From Colwellia sp. Arc7-D (GTDB taxonomy: Bacteria > Pseudomonadota > Gammaproteobacteria > Enterobacterales > Alteromonadaceae), in assembly GCF_003061515.1 (NCBI RefSeq), contig NZ_CP028924.1, positions 4,154,001-4,218,000 on the forward strand: a stretch of DNA of 64,000 nucleotides, given 5' to 3'. Positions 9,256 through 19,293 of this stretch are shown here, in pieces; within the stretch, counting starts at the first letter, position 1, and every line of letters begins with the position of its first letter. Under the pieces are notes generated by a model. It was given only the letters and a program-made list of their open reading frames with translations. It searched no databases and was not told the origin of the DNA. The position numbers and the translations under genes are program-made.

Positions 9256-9966
9256 TTAAAGCTGAGTCGTAAGCGCCGCGATAAGGCCGATTATACCGCC
9301 AAAAACACCACCCCAAACCACCAGCCAACCTAAGTGCTCACGGATCATTCTTTGCACTATTTCTTTAACCAGTTGTGGAGTTAATTCATTAAGTCGCTTT
9401 TCAATTATATCGCTTACTTTTTCGCGCATACCCGCCATTATGTTCGGTTGCTCTAACTCTTCACGCAAAATGGCATTAAATTCATCACTTTGGCTTATTT
9501 CGATAACCGAGGCGCGCATTTTTTCAATAAAAGGTTCTCGCATAGGTTGTAAGGCTTCTGTGCCTCCAACCATCGCTAACATGCCGCCAAAGGAAGATTG
9601 CTCAACCACACTCACTAAGTTATCAAAAGCAGGCGATAAATCGACTTTATTTATAACGGGAGCAAGATCAATTGTCATAGCAGGGTTATCGCCGCCAGCT
9701 AAAAAACGGTCGATGTTTTCTTCGGTAAAAAACTGCTCCATCATTAACGCTCGAATCGCTACTTTAAAATCTTCAAAACGCGCAGGAATAACACCAGAAC
9801 CATATAAAAAAGGCACTCGCTCAAATAACATGTGTATGGCAAGCCAATTGGTTATTGCACCAGATAAAGCAAATAAACCGACAGTAAAAATAATATTGTT
9901 TGCGACTGCATAGCCAATAATAATGGCTATAAGGGCTAGAAAGTTGGTGATAAAACTCTTATTCAC
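9256..9966 (-). CDS. DUF445 family inner-membrane protein
   Basis: Membrane protein of unknown function. It has an N-terminal hydrophobic hairpin (about residues 8-48, including the GAITNWLAIHMLFERVPF signature of DUF445), a roughly 160-residue amphipathic helical domain, and a C-terminal membrane segment (about 212-234, Gly/Ala rich). Translation starts at a GTG at 9966 with GGAG 5 nt upstream. The 236-residue length is on the short side for the family, where longer YjiN-type members exist. It is monocistronic and divergent from the cyclophilin gene. Confidence 0.85.
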   Translation of the reverse strand: MNKSFITNFLALIAIIIGYAVANNIIFTVGLFALSGAITNWLAIHMLFERVPFLYGSGVIPARFEDFKVAIRALMMEQFFTEENIDRFLAGGDNPAMTIDLAPVINKVDLSPAFDNLVSVVEQSSFGGMLAMVGGTEALQPMREPFIEKMRASVIEISQSDEFNAILREELEQPNIMAGMREKVSDIIEKRLNELTPQLVKEIVQRMIREHLGWLVVWGGVFGGIIGLIAALTTQL

Positions 9967-10146
9967 AAAAGCTCCGTTACTTTGAGGGTGGTGATTCTGG
10001 TTATGGTATCAATTGCTTGCGGTTGCGCCAATAATTCATTTATCAGTTGCCAACATTAGCAGTATTACAACATGCTAATTTGCTATTTTAGTTGCAATAT
10101 TAAACAATCATTGAAATAGTAAAATAAAATAATAAAAAGGGATTTT

Positions 10147-11082
10147 ATGAATATTCGCACAACCTTCCCAACGTTAGTCACAATATGTAGTACTTTATGC
10201 TTGTTATTAAGCGCCAACATCTATGCTGAACAAAACATTAAAAAGCCAATAGCCAAAATTATTACCGCCCAAGATACAAACAGCAATCAAAGTGAATGGC
10301 GAACCGTTAAGGTTGAAAACATGGTGTTGCTAACACTCCCTCATGGCAAAGTTGTTATCGAGTTAGCTCCACAGTTTTCCCCAAAACATGTAGAACAATT
10401 CACCCAGCTAACAAAAGCAGGGCATTACAATGACAACAAATTTTATCGAGTCATTGACGGTTTTGTTGCACAAGCCGGCCCGGTTGATGGCAGTAAGGCC
10501 GACAACTCTGTTGCTTTATTATCGCTTGAAGGCGATTGGCCAACAGATGACACTTTTTCGTTTACATTAGTGCAAAATAAAGACTTATTTGCCGAACAAA
10601 CCGGTTTTAAAGATGGCTTCGCACTTGCCCATAACCCCAGTGAAAATAGAGCTTGGTTAGCACATTGCCCAGGTATTATTGCCATGGCGCGAGGTAACGA
10701 AGCAGACTCAGGTTCAAGCCATTTTTATATAACTAATGGTCAAGCACCCAGGTATTTAGATCGCATAATGAGTATCTTTGGTCGAGTTATTTATGGCATG
10801 AACCATGTACAGTCAATAACGCGCACGGCTGTTATCGAGGGTGATACTGAAGTATCCACTACTGCTCATACGCCAATACTGTCAATGCAAATGATGGCTG
10901 ATGTGCCCAAAACTGAGCAAATACACCTTCAAGTAACTAATACCGAAAGTCATTTGTTTGCGACTAAGCTTGCTGATCGTGTTAAGCGTGAAAACGCTTT
11001 CTTCTTTAAGAAACCACCACCTGTACTTGATGTCTGCCAAACCCCTGTATTGTCTCGCTTAATAAACAATAAAAACATCTAG
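10147..11082 (+). CDS. Periplasmic cyclophilin-type peptidylprolyl isomerase
   Basis: Isomerises X-Pro bonds in exported proteins. Residues 1-27 form a Sec signal peptide ending SANIYA, followed by a linker and a cyclophilin domain from about residue 55 (GKVVIELAPQFSPKHVEQF, then NKFYRVIDGFVAQAG). A roughly 50-residue insertion precedes the core IAMARGNEADSGSSHFYI and the Phe-Gly segment MSIFGRVIYGM. The catalytic Arg is in FYRVI. At 311 residues it is longer than PpiA (190), with the insertion and a C-terminal extension accounting for the difference. This layout is common in Alteromonadales. AAAAGGG lies directly before the ATG. Confidence 0.9.
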   Translation: MNIRTTFPTLVTICSTLCLLLSANIYAEQNIKKPIAKIITAQDTNSNQSEWRTVKVENMVLLTLPHGKVVIELAPQFSPKHVEQFTQLTKAGHYNDNKFYRVIDGFVAQAGPVDGSKADNSVALLSLEGDWPTDDTFSFTLVQNKDLFAEQTGFKDGFALAHNPSENRAWLAHCPGIIAMARGNEADSGSSHFYITNGQAPRYLDRIMSIFGRVIYGMNHVQSITRTAVIEGDTEVSTTAHTPILSMQMMADVPKTEQIHLQVTNTESHLFATKLADRVKRENAFFFKKPPPVLDVCQTPVLSRLINNKNI

Positions 11083-11121
11083 TATTAATGACTAATATCC
11101 CCATAGGCGAGTTATCTCAAG

Positions 11122-11185
11122 TTCCCAGAAACCTTAAGCATAATTAGTAGTATTTTCAATTAATTAGGCTTAAGGTTTATGGGAA
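11122..11185. repeat. Long inverted repeat (18-bp arms)
   Basis: The arms at 11122-11139 and 11168-11185 match at 17 of 18 positions and are separated by 28 nt. The inner arms read CCTTAAGC/GCTTAAGG and the outer arms TTCCC/GGGAA. It starts 40 nt after the cyclophilin stop. There is no T tract, so a simple intrinsic terminator is not certain; a stabilising hairpin or a small insertion remnant are alternatives. Confidence 0.6.
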
Positions 11186-11422
11186 TGTTATAGTCAAAAC
11201 AATCGCTACACATAACAAATAAATTATAATATCTGCGCGTTAGGCAACCCAGTGTATTTCAACAATATCGATTGATGTTACTTGAATTTAATTCAGTTTT
11301 GCTTTTATAGTAGCCATTCGAATAGCTGATTGTTTAACTTTTACAATAATTTGTCGCTAAATGTTAGTGCTTTAAATTCTAAAATTTAACCAACATCAAC
11401 CATTGAGTCATTGGAACTAATC

Positions 11423-12142
11423 ATGAGTAGTAATTCAACAAATACCCGCCGAGCTTTTTTAGAAAAAGCATTCAACACCGGTGTATGGGCAACCGTAGCA
11501 ACCAGTGGTTTGCTTAGTTCACTAGTAAAAGCGATGGCAGATGTCCCCACAGAATTACCGCTGGGTCAGTCAATTTATAACTTTGCTGGCGACGTAAAAG
11601 TAGATGGTAAAATAATTACAAAAGATAATATGGCAAAAACGGTTATCAGAGCCAATTCATTGGTTGTTACTGGTGAAGATGGCTGGATAATATTTGCTGT
11701 TGGAAAAGATGCACACCACCTTAGAGAAAACTCTCATCTGGCCTTAGAAAGTTCAGGGGTCTTTGAGGAGGCTATGCGTTTACTTGCTGGATCTGTTTTA
11801 TCAGTATTTGCCACGCGTAAGCCAAACGAAAAACAATACAAAATGCACACATCGACTGCCACAGTAGGTATTCGTGGTACAGCTGTTTACGCAGAATCTG
11901 ATACGGCGCTCAACCGCAGCTATATTTGTACTTGTTATGGTAATGTGAAAATAAGTGCTCGCGCTAACCCAAGTATTTCTGAAAACATTCAAAGCGCTCA
12001 TCATGACAGTCCACGCTATATTTATGCTGATGCAAGCCAAGGTGATATTATTCAGCCAGCGCCGATGAAAAACCATAATGATGCAGAATTACAGTTAATT
12101 GAGGCTATTGTTGGCCGTACCACACCATTTTCGTCGGTTTAA
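11423..12142 (+). CDS. FecR-domain protein with Tat signal peptide
   Basis: Periplasmic sensor-like protein of 239 residues from the ATG at 11423; the frame also opens at TTG 11411. The N-terminus has a twin-arginine motif (TRRAFLEK) followed by a hydrophobic stretch to about residue 40 (LVKAMA). The body contains a FecR-type domain, a beta-rich segment with VDGKI, VTGEDGWIIFAVG, and the characteristic TSTATVGIRGTAVYAE. A CTCYGNV segment follows. It is immediately upstream of the CHASE2 cyclase on the same strand (76-nt gap), a pairing also known elsewhere in gammaproteobacteria. The likely role is an extracytoplasmic partner of the cyclase. This is inference. Confidence 0.8.
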   Translation: MSSNSTNTRRAFLEKAFNTGVWATVATSGLLSSLVKAMADVPTELPLGQSIYNFAGDVKVDGKIITKDNMAKTVIRANSLVVTGEDGWIIFAVGKDAHHLRENSHLALESSGVFEEAMRLLAGSVLSVFATRKPNEKQYKMHTSTATVGIRGTAVYAESDTALNRSYICTCYGNVKISARANPSISENIQSAHHDSPRYIYADASQGDIIQPAPMKNHNDAELQLIEAIVGRTTPFSSV

Positions 12143-12218
12143 AAGCCGGATCAAAATGCACTAAAACCAAGAAAAAGCTTTTAATTATTGCAGCAACTCA
12201 TGGTTGGTAAACATTAAA

Positions 12219-14429
12219 ATGATATTTCAGCGCTCAAAAAAAAACATCCTAAATTTTTGTATTATTTTATATATTTTTATTAGTACAACACCATTAATAG
12301 AAGTACCTATTTTAAACACTGTAGAGATGTTCATTTCTGACGTGCGCTTAAAAATGACGATGCCAGAAGGAGTAGATAATAGAGTTGTTATTGCCGATAT
12401 CGATGAAGCCAGTATTCGAGAATTAGGACGTTGGCCTTGGAATAGAGCCATTTTAGCTGAATTTGTTGACACTATGTTCGACCATTATCAAATTAAAGTA
12501 CTTGGCTTTGATGTTGTGTTTTCTGAACCTGATGATGTCAGTGGCTTTATGGTTTTAAAACAGCTTGATTCGCTTAAAATTGACGATGAACAATATCTTG
12601 CTACAAGCGAAAAATTAAAACAACAACTGGCGTATGACAAAATATTTTCAGCGTCTATAAAGGGTCGTAACATAGTATTAGGTATGGTTTTCGACCAAGC
12701 CAATTCTGATGAAGTTAATGATTTAAAACAACCAATCACCACAATCGAAGCCGCACTTGCAGAAAAAACTTTTGTTGCAAAACCTATTGGCTACACGGGT
12801 AACATCGACATTTTACATCAAGCAACCGACAGTGTTGGTTTTTTTGACAACCCTAATATTTCTGAAGACGGTTTATATCGTAAAGTGCCACTCTTTCAGC
12901 TTTATCAAAATGGCTTTCATCCTTCTTTAGCGTTAGCGATTACACGAAAAGCTATTGGTGACCAAGATTACTACTTTAACATTCAAAAAACTGGTCAGTA
13001 TGTTGCAATCGAGCAAGTGCAACTGGGTAGTTTAATTATTCCAGTAGATAAAACTGGCTCGGTTATTGTGCCTTATCGGGGCGGTGAAGGGAGTTTTCCT
13101 TACATTTCTGTCAAAGATATTATGAACAAACGTGTCGCTAAAGATGCACTTAAAGATCGTATTGTTATTTTAGGCACTTCAGCGCCAGGACTACAAGATA
13201 TAAGGGCAACACCGGTAGATAGCGCGCTGCCTGGTGTTGAAGTTCATGCCAATATTATTACCGGCATACTGGATCAGCGTATTCCTTATCAACCGAGTTA
13301 TGCTCTGGGTGTTGAGCTCACTATTATTATAATTTTGGGCTTACTGATGATGGTGGTATGCAATTACTTATCGCCCATCATGACCATGCTTTTTACCTCA
13401 ACACTTATCACTGTTTACCTTATTTTAAACTTGTTTTTATGGCAACAAGGCATAGTTATTTTCCTCGCCTCACCATTATTATTGATACTCATGATCTTTG
13501 TTGTGCATATGTCATGGGGCTTTGTTGCTGAAAATAACACTAAAAATACAGTCAAAAAATTGTTTGGCCAGTATGTTCCCCCTGGGTTAGTTGATGAAAT
13601 GGTTAATAAGCCAGAATGGATCACTCAAGAAGGCCAATCACGTGAGTTAACCGTATTATTTGCAGATATACGAGGCTTTACATCAATTTCTGAACGCCTA
13701 TCCCCCCAAGAGCTCAGTGAGTTATTAAACTTATTTTTAACCCCATTAACCAAAGTGATATACGACGAACGAGGCACTATTGATAAATATATAGGCGATT
13801 GCATCATGGCTTTTTGGGGAGCCCCTTTACCCGATAGTAGACACGCAGAACAAGGCGTTGCAGCCGCGTTAAAAATGCTAGAAAAAGTAAAACATCTGCA
13901 ATCAAGTTTTTCTGCTCGTGGTTGGCCAGAAGTTAATATTGGTATTGGTTTAAATACTGGCATGATGAGCGTTGGCAATATGGGTTCTGAATACCGTATG
14001 GCTTACACCGTTTTAGGCGATGCCGTCAACTTAGGTGCTCGTGTAGAAGGATTAACCAAGCAATATGGCGTTGCTTTGATCGTGACTGAATATACTAAGC
14101 AGGCCGCACCAAATTTCATTTACCGAAAATTAGATCGCGTAAAAGTAAAAGGCAAAGTTGAAGCCGTTAACATATATGAAGTGGTTAATTTTATTGACTT
14201 AGTGACTGATGAATTAAAACAAGAAATCGATCAGTTTCATTTAGCTTATGAATTATATTGTCAACAAAAGTGGGATGAAGCAGCTGTAATTCTTAATAAC
14301 TTAATGAGCCAACCTAACGATAAAAGCAACATTGTTTTATATCAAATATATTTGCAACGCATTGATGACTATAAGGCATCTCCCCCTGTTAAAAACTGGG
14401 ATGGTGTATATAGTCATCAAACTAAATAA
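12219..14429 (+). CDS. CHASE2-domain adenylate/guanylate cyclase
   Basis: Transmembrane class III nucleotide cyclase. Order: an N-terminal membrane anchor (about 10-30), a periplasmic CHASE2 sensor (about 35-345, with VVIADIDEASIRELGRWPW and DRIVILGTSAPGLQD), three closely spaced membrane helices (about 355-440), and a catalytic cyclase domain from about 470. Metal-binding Asp residues are visible in LFADIRGFTS (near residue 483) and YIGDCIMAFWGAP; LGDAVNLGARVEG is the purine/transition-state segment. A roughly 75-residue helical tail follows. The substrate (ATP or GTP) is not certain. The start is uncertain (TTG 12204 or ATG 12219) because no clear Shine-Dalgarno sequence is present. It ends 6 nt from the convergent SDR gene. 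Confidence 0.92.
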   Translation: MIFQRSKKNILNFCIILYIFISTTPLIEVPILNTVEMFISDVRLKMTMPEGVDNRVVIADIDEASIRELGRWPWNRAILAEFVDTMFDHYQIKVLGFDVVFSEPDDVSGFMVLKQLDSLKIDDEQYLATSEKLKQQLAYDKIFSASIKGRNIVLGMVFDQANSDEVNDLKQPITTIEAALAEKTFVAKPIGYTGNIDILHQATDSVGFFDNPNISEDGLYRKVPLFQLYQNGFHPSLALAITRKAIGDQDYYFNIQKTGQYVAIEQVQLGSLIIPVDKTGSVIVPYRGGEGSFPYISVKDIMNKRVAKDALKDRIVILGTSAPGLQDIRATPVDSALPGVEVHANIITGILDQRIPYQPSYALGVELTIIIILGLLMMVVCNYLSPIMTMLFTSTLITVYLILNLFLWQQGIVIFLASPLLLILMIFVVHMSWGFVAENNTKNTVKKLFGQYVPPGLVDEMVNKPEWITQEGQSRELTVLFADIRGFTSISERLSPQELSELLNLFLTPLTKVIYDERGTIDKYIGDCIMAFWGAPLPDSRHAEQGVAAALKMLEKVKHLQSSFSARGWPEVNIGIGLNTGMMSVGNMGSEYRMAYTVLGDAVNLGARVEGLTKQYGVALIVTEYTKQAAPNFIYRKLDRVKVKGKVEAVNIYEVVNFIDLVTDELKQEIDQFHLAYELYCQQKWDEAAVILNNLMSQPNDKSNIVLYQIYLQRIDDYKASPPVKNWDGVYSHQTK

Positions 14430-14435
14430 GCGTCT

Positions 14436-15266
14436 TTATGAAGACTTAGTATTATGTTGTTTATATTGCTCTTTCATTTTTCGACCTTTGCGATAAAGTG
14501 CAGGGCGTAAAGCTCGACGCAGTTTTGGAAATAAATATGATACGGTTGTTAGCCAGCCACTGACTTTGGGTAACGATATTTCAGTTTTTTCACCACGTGC
14601 CACACTAACTATAGCATCGGCAACTTGTTGAGCACTGCTCATAGGCTGTGAAAAGACAATGTCTTCTACTTTATCAATTTCTGACATGATAAAGCCGGTA
14701 TCAATAGGCCCCGGCGAAACCAACCCAACATAAATCCCCGTATTTTGTAGTTCATCAGCCAAAGAGTAAGTAAATGCACGTAAACCTGCTTTTGTTGCCG
14801 CGTAAGTTGCTGCGCCTTGTAAAGGGGTTCTACCCGCGAGCGAGCCAACATTGACTATTGCGCCGCCTCCGGCTTTTTGTAAATACGGTAACATTAAACA
14901 CGACAGTTGGATCGGCGCGCGTAAGTTAATATCTACCATTTTGGCAAGATCATTTGCTTGGTTTAATGCCACCTCACCACGCTGATGAAAGCCAGCATTA
15001 TTGATTAACACATCAACAGTCCCAAATGCCTGTGCAGCTTTAATCAGTAAAGACTCATTGGCTGATGCATCATTAATATCCATAGCAATATTGATGACCG
15101 ATGTGATTGACGCGAGCTCTTCAGTGATTTTATCTAACGCTTCTTGTCCACGTGCCACTAAAACTAAATTAGCCCCTAAACTAGCAAAAGTTCGTGCGGT
15201 TGCTGCACCAACGCCAGCTGAGGCGCCAGTAATAATGACCGTTTTGTTATTAAAATCAGAATTCAT
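14436..15266 (-). CDS. Short-chain dehydrogenase/reductase (SDR) family protein
   Basis: NAD(P)-dependent oxidoreductase with a Rossmann fold, 276 residues. Classical SDR motifs are present: TGASAGVG (cofactor loop, about 13-20), NNAG in the central strand, Ser in NVGSLAG, and the YAATK catalytic Tyr/Lys pair, followed by SPGPIDT. The C-terminal roughly 40 residues are rich in Arg/Lys (KLRRALRPALYRKGRK), suggesting a membrane-surface or regulatory tail. Substrate unknown. It is convergent with the cyclase gene. Confidence 0.9.
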   Translation of the reverse strand: MNSDFNNKTVIITGASAGVGAATARTFASLGANLVLVARGQEALDKITEELASITSVINIAMDINDASANESLLIKAAQAFGTVDVLINNAGFHQRGEVALNQANDLAKMVDINLRAPIQLSCLMLPYLQKAGGGAIVNVGSLAGRTPLQGAATYAATKAGLRAFTYSLADELQNTGIYVGLVSPGPIDTGFIMSEIDKVEDIVFSQPMSSAQQVADAIVSVARGEKTEISLPKVSGWLTTVSYLFPKLRRALRPALYRKGRKMKEQYKQHNTKSS

Positions 15267-15420
15267 CGTAGTGTTCTCTTTTATTTATGCAGATAATTCG
15301 TTTGTTATAACGGATAACGTATGTATTTTGTTACAGTATATTGTGTAAATAAGTTGTTAAAGTGGTGAAAAAACACCAACAATTTCATAAGATAGCAGCA
15401 TATCAACAAAGGGCTCGATA

Positions 15421-18309
15421 ATGAAAACAAAATATTTAGCGGCAGTCATTGTCGCCAGCTTTACTCTCTCTGCTTGTATAGCAACACAAACTAACCAAAA
15501 CTCAACAGCGCAAAGTGCCGCTGTTGAAAGTAATAACCATAAAGTATTCAGTCAAAACTATGTTTTTAAAGAGCTAGATAATGGCTTACGTGTCTTAATT
15601 GTTAAAACTGATTACCCAGATTTAGTTTCTGTACAAATTCCTGTATCAGTAGGCGCTCGTGATGAAGACGAAGTAGGACGAACAGGATTTGCTCACTTTT
15701 TTGAACACATGATGTTTAAAGGTTCAGAGAAATATCCCCAAACAGTGTATGCAGATTTATTCAAAAATGCGGGTGTAGATAATGGTGCCTATACCACTAA
15801 CGATTACACTAACTATCATTTAGATTTTTCTAAAGATCATCTTGATAAAGTACTAGAAATTCAAGCCGATCATTTTAAAAACCTCAGCTACACTGAAGCA
15901 CAATTTAAAACAGAAGCGTTAACCGTTAAGGGCGAATATTTAAAGAACAATGCCAGCCCTACCCGAAAATTGCTTGCTGCAGTGCGAAAAGAAGCCTTCG
16001 ATACTCATACTTATAAACACACCACTATGGGATTTTTTGAAGATGTAGAAGCAATGCCTGAACAATCTGCTTATGGTGAAAAATTCTTCAAACAGTTTTA
16101 TAAGCCCGAATATGTTTCATTGGTTATTGTCGGTGATGTCGACCCAAATGCAACCATGGCAATGGTTGAAAAGCATTGGGGCAACTGGCAAAAGGGTGAC
16201 TTTGTTAACAATATTACACCAGAGCCTAAGCAACTAGCACCTAAGTACGTGCATGAAAAATTCGACGGTTTACCAGGTCACTGGTTATTAGTATCTTATA
16301 AAGGTGCTGACTGGCAACCGAAGAAAAAAGATCGCGCAGCATTAGATTTAATATCAGAATTGTATTTTTCAAATAACTCAGCGCTGTATCAAGAGTTAGT
16401 GGTAGACAAACAATTAGCCAGCCAGATGTTTAACTATAATCCAGAGACTAAAGATGCTGGTTTACGACACGTCTTTATAAAAGTGAACGAAGAAAAAGAT
16501 TTAGCCACTGTCCGTGATGCTATTAATCAAACATACGCAAAAGCGCGCACCGAATTAGTCTCAGCTGAAAAGCTTGATAATTTAAAGTCGAACCTAAAAT
16601 ATAGCTTTGTGAATAGCTTAGACTCTTCAGAGTCAATTGCATCAACTTTAGCAAGCTATATGCATTTTGACCGCGATCCTGAAACTATTAATCATCTTTA
16701 TAATAGCTTCGATAATATTTCTGCTGATGATATTAAACGCATTGCTAACAAATACTTTATTGATGAAAACCGCACAACGGTGACTTTATCTGCTTTAGAT
16801 AAGGTGGCGGGCTTTGAAAAAGAAGTCACGTTAAACACCGCTGTTGCAAACCTTAAAATGAAAAAGTCTCAACCGACTAAAGCGCAATTTACCGTATTAG
16901 ACAAAACGAATGACTCACCGTTAATCGATGTTAACTTTTTGTTTTACACTGGCGCAGCAGCAGATCCTGTAGGTAAAAAAGGCACAGCGGCATTAATGGC
17001 ACGTATGTTAACTCAAGGGGGTTCACAAACGCGTAGTTACAAGGAAATTCAACAAAATTTATATCCTATCGCTGGACAGTTTACCTCGCAACTTGATAAA
17101 GAAATGATGTCGTTTACTGGCCGTGTTCATAAAGACAATGCTGATTTATGGTACTCACTCATCAGTGACCAATTATTAAATCCAGGATGGCGCGAAGATG
17201 ACTTTAAACGTCTGAAAAAAGAATTAATTGATGGCATTAAATCAGGACTCAAAGCCTCTAATGATGAAGAACTAGGTAAAGAGGTTTTATACAGCGAGTT
17301 ATATCAAGGCCATACTTACGCGCATTTTAACAGCGGCGACCTGTCTGATTTAGACACTATTTCACTTGACGATGTTAAAGCATTTTATAAAACGCAACTA
17401 ACTCAAGCTAAATTACATCTAGGTATTACTGGTGCGCTTTCAAATACTTTAAAAACGCAAATGTTTAGTGATTTAGCGCGCTTACCTGTTGGTGATGAAA
17501 AACGATTAAACATTGCAAAAGCGCCAATGCTAAAAGGTCATCATGCCACTATTGTAGAAAAGAATGCGCAATCTACGGCGGTTTCTTTTGGTTTCCCAAT
17601 CAAGACTATTCGTAACGACAACGATTGGGCAGCACTATGGCTTGTTCGTTCTTATTTTGGAGAGCACAGAAGCTCGAACAGCTACCTTTATCAACAAATA
17701 CGCCAAGAACGTGGCATGAACTACGGTGATTATGCTTATATTGAGTACTTCCCACGCGGTATGCATCAAACAAAACCTGATGCAAACTTGGGGCGTTCAA
17801 GTCAGATCTTCCAAGTATGGTTGCGCCCGTTACGTTCAAATAATGACGCACACTTCGCTACGCGTGCTGCTTTATATGAATTAGATAAATTAATTAAAAA
17901 TGGTATGAGCGAAAAGGACTTTCAAGCTACACGTAATTATTTAACTAATTATGCCCCGCAGCTGGTAGCGAGCCAAGATCAGCAATTAGGGTATGCACTT
18001 GATAGTGAGTTTTATCAAACTGATGAGTTTGTTAAATATGTGCGCGAGCAATTTGCAAAACTCTCATTAGCAGATGTAAACCGAGTGATTAAAGCAAACT
18101 TGCAAACCGATAACATTCATTATGTATTTATTTCAGGTGACGGCGAAGACATGAAAAATCGTTTATTGTCAGAGCAAACTTCACCATTAAAATACAATTC
18201 TGAAAAACCAGCAGAGTTATTAGCGACTGATAAAATTATTGAAAGCTATAAACTGGCTCTACCAAGTAAAAACGTCAAAGTATTAGCGGTTGATGCAGTA
18301 TTTAAATAG
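15421..18309 (+). CDS. M16 family zinc metallopeptidase, lipoprotein
   Basis: Pitrilysin-type peptidase of 962 residues built from two M16 halves. The N-terminus is a lipoprotein signal peptide with lipobox LSAC (Cys19), so it is probably anchored in the periplasm. The active site HFFEH (His92, Glu95, His96) and third ligand Glu172 (in VKGEYLK) lie in the first half. The second half (from about 490) keeps the fold but has no HxxEH, and contains the substrate-binding RxxY-like block RQERGMNYGDYAY. It is monocistronic and is followed by a clear terminator. Substrates are likely short peptides. Confidence 0.93.
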   Translation: MKTKYLAAVIVASFTLSACIATQTNQNSTAQSAAVESNNHKVFSQNYVFKELDNGLRVLIVKTDYPDLVSVQIPVSVGARDEDEVGRTGFAHFFEHMMFKGSEKYPQTVYADLFKNAGVDNGAYTTNDYTNYHLDFSKDHLDKVLEIQADHFKNLSYTEAQFKTEALTVKGEYLKNNASPTRKLLAAVRKEAFDTHTYKHTTMGFFEDVEAMPEQSAYGEKFFKQFYKPEYVSLVIVGDVDPNATMAMVEKHWGNWQKGDFVNNITPEPKQLAPKYVHEKFDGLPGHWLLVSYKGADWQPKKKDRAALDLISELYFSNNSALYQELVVDKQLASQMFNYNPETKDAGLRHVFIKVNEEKDLATVRDAINQTYAKARTELVSAEKLDNLKSNLKYSFVNSLDSSESIASTLASYMHFDRDPETINHLYNSFDNISADDIKRIANKYFIDENRTTVTLSALDKVAGFEKEVTLNTAVANLKMKKSQPTKAQFTVLDKTNDSPLIDVNFLFYTGAAADPVGKKGTAALMARMLTQGGSQTRSYKEIQQNLYPIAGQFTSQLDKEMMSFTGRVHKDNADLWYSLISDQLLNPGWREDDFKRLKKELIDGIKSGLKASNDEELGKEVLYSELYQGHTYAHFNSGDLSDLDTISLDDVKAFYKTQLTQAKLHLGITGALSNTLKTQMFSDLARLPVGDEKRLNIAKAPMLKGHHATIVEKNAQSTAVSFGFPIKTIRNDNDWAALWLVRSYFGEHRSSNSYLYQQIRQERGMNYGDYAYIEYFPRGMHQTKPDANLGRSSQIFQVWLRPLRSNNDAHFATRAALYELDKLIKNGMSEKDFQATRNYLTNYAPQLVASQDQQLGYALDSEFYQTDEFVKYVREQFAKLSLADVNRVIKANLQTDNIHYVFISGDGEDMKNRLLSEQTSPLKYNSEKPAELLATDKIIESYKLALPSKNVKVLAVDAVFK

Positions 18310-18348
18310 CCTTTACCGAGCAGAATAACGTAACGATTAACTTGCTTC

Positions 18349-18376
18349 AAAACACCACGCTTGTCGTGGTGTTTTT
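18349..18376 (+). terminator. Intrinsic terminator after the M16 peptidase
   Basis: 11-bp perfect stem (AAAACACCACG/CGTGGTGTTTT) with a 5-nt loop and a T run, 40 nt after the stop codon. Confidence 0.9.
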
Positions 18377-18626
18377 ATATCGGATTTACGATATATCGCA
18401 GACTGACTAACGAGCACTAAGAAGTTAATTTTTTCGCATGGGACTGCGTTCTAATTTTAGGCGTTAAGGCAAAAGTACCCTGAAGATACACATTGATGAT
18501 CTTTAAAGGTTAACTGCTCGTATTTAATTGCTACAATCAGGCACTCTCGTTCATTAACCATTCATTTTTCTTTGGTATAATGAAAACAAGTTATTCAAAT
18601 TGTTAATTTTCTTTAAGGTCGTATTT

Positions 18627-19256
18627 ATGCAGTGTAAAAAATCCATTATCAGTTTAATTGTTGTATCGTTGGCATTCACCGGTTGTGCGAGTACTAATAA
18701 AGAAAAAGGTGCTGCTATTGGCGCTATTACTGGCGCAGTAATTGGAAAATCGACCAGTAATCATAAAAATAAACGTGCTGTTTGGGGTGCTGCTATTGGT
18801 GCTATTGCGGGTGTTGCTATTGGTGATTACATGGATAAACAAGAGCAAGAGTTTCGTGACGAATTGTCAGGCTCAGGTATTGAAGTAGTAAGAGAAGGTG
18901 ATAATTTACGCTTAATCATGCCAGCCAACATTACTTTTGCTACAGGCCAAGCTTATATTACGTCAGGGTTTTACAGTACCTTGGACGATATAGCACGTGT
19001 ATTAAATAAATATGAAAAAACCTTATTAAGTATTGAAGGTCATACCGATAGCCAAGGTGGTGCAGAGTTTAATCAAAACTTATCTGAGCAACGTGCGGGT
19101 AGTGTTAAACAGTATTTAACGAACCAAGATATTATGGCTAGTCGATTACAAACAGTTGGTTACGGTGAGACACGTGCTGTTGCTGATAACACTACTGCCA
19201 ATGGTCGTGCATTAAATCGTCGAGTAGAAATTCAAATTATTCCAAACCAAGCGTAA
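18627..19256 (+). CDS. OmpA-family lipoprotein with glycine zipper
   Basis: Peptidoglycan-associated outer-membrane lipoprotein, 209 residues from the ATG at 18627. The upstream in-frame start at 18600 is rejected because it would precede the signal peptide, and AAGG lies before 18627. It has lipobox FTGC (Cys20), then a Gly/Ala-rich zipper with repeats of the GAAIGAI/GAVIG type (about 27-75). A C-terminal OmpA-like peptidoglycan-binding domain follows, with IEGHTDSQGG, LSEQRA and NRRVEI. The architecture matches YiaD-like proteins. It is monocistronic with its own terminator. Confidence 0.9.
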   Translation: MQCKKSIISLIVVSLAFTGCASTNKEKGAAIGAITGAVIGKSTSNHKNKRAVWGAAIGAIAGVAIGDYMDKQEQEFRDELSGSGIEVVREGDNLRLIMPANITFATGQAYITSGFYSTLDDIARVLNKYEKTLLSIEGHTDSQGGAEFNQNLSEQRAGSVKQYLTNQDIMASRLQTVGYGETRAVADNTTANGRALNRRVEIQIIPNQA

Positions 19257-19293
19257 CGCACTTTAAAATAGTTTACTCAGCGAAAATCAATAT

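Noticed and set aside
9440..9913. Plus-strand frame of 157 residues opposite the DUF445 gene.
   Set aside because: Antisense shadow of a convincing membrane-protein gene, rich in Ser/Lys/Thr with no motif and no ribosome-binding site.
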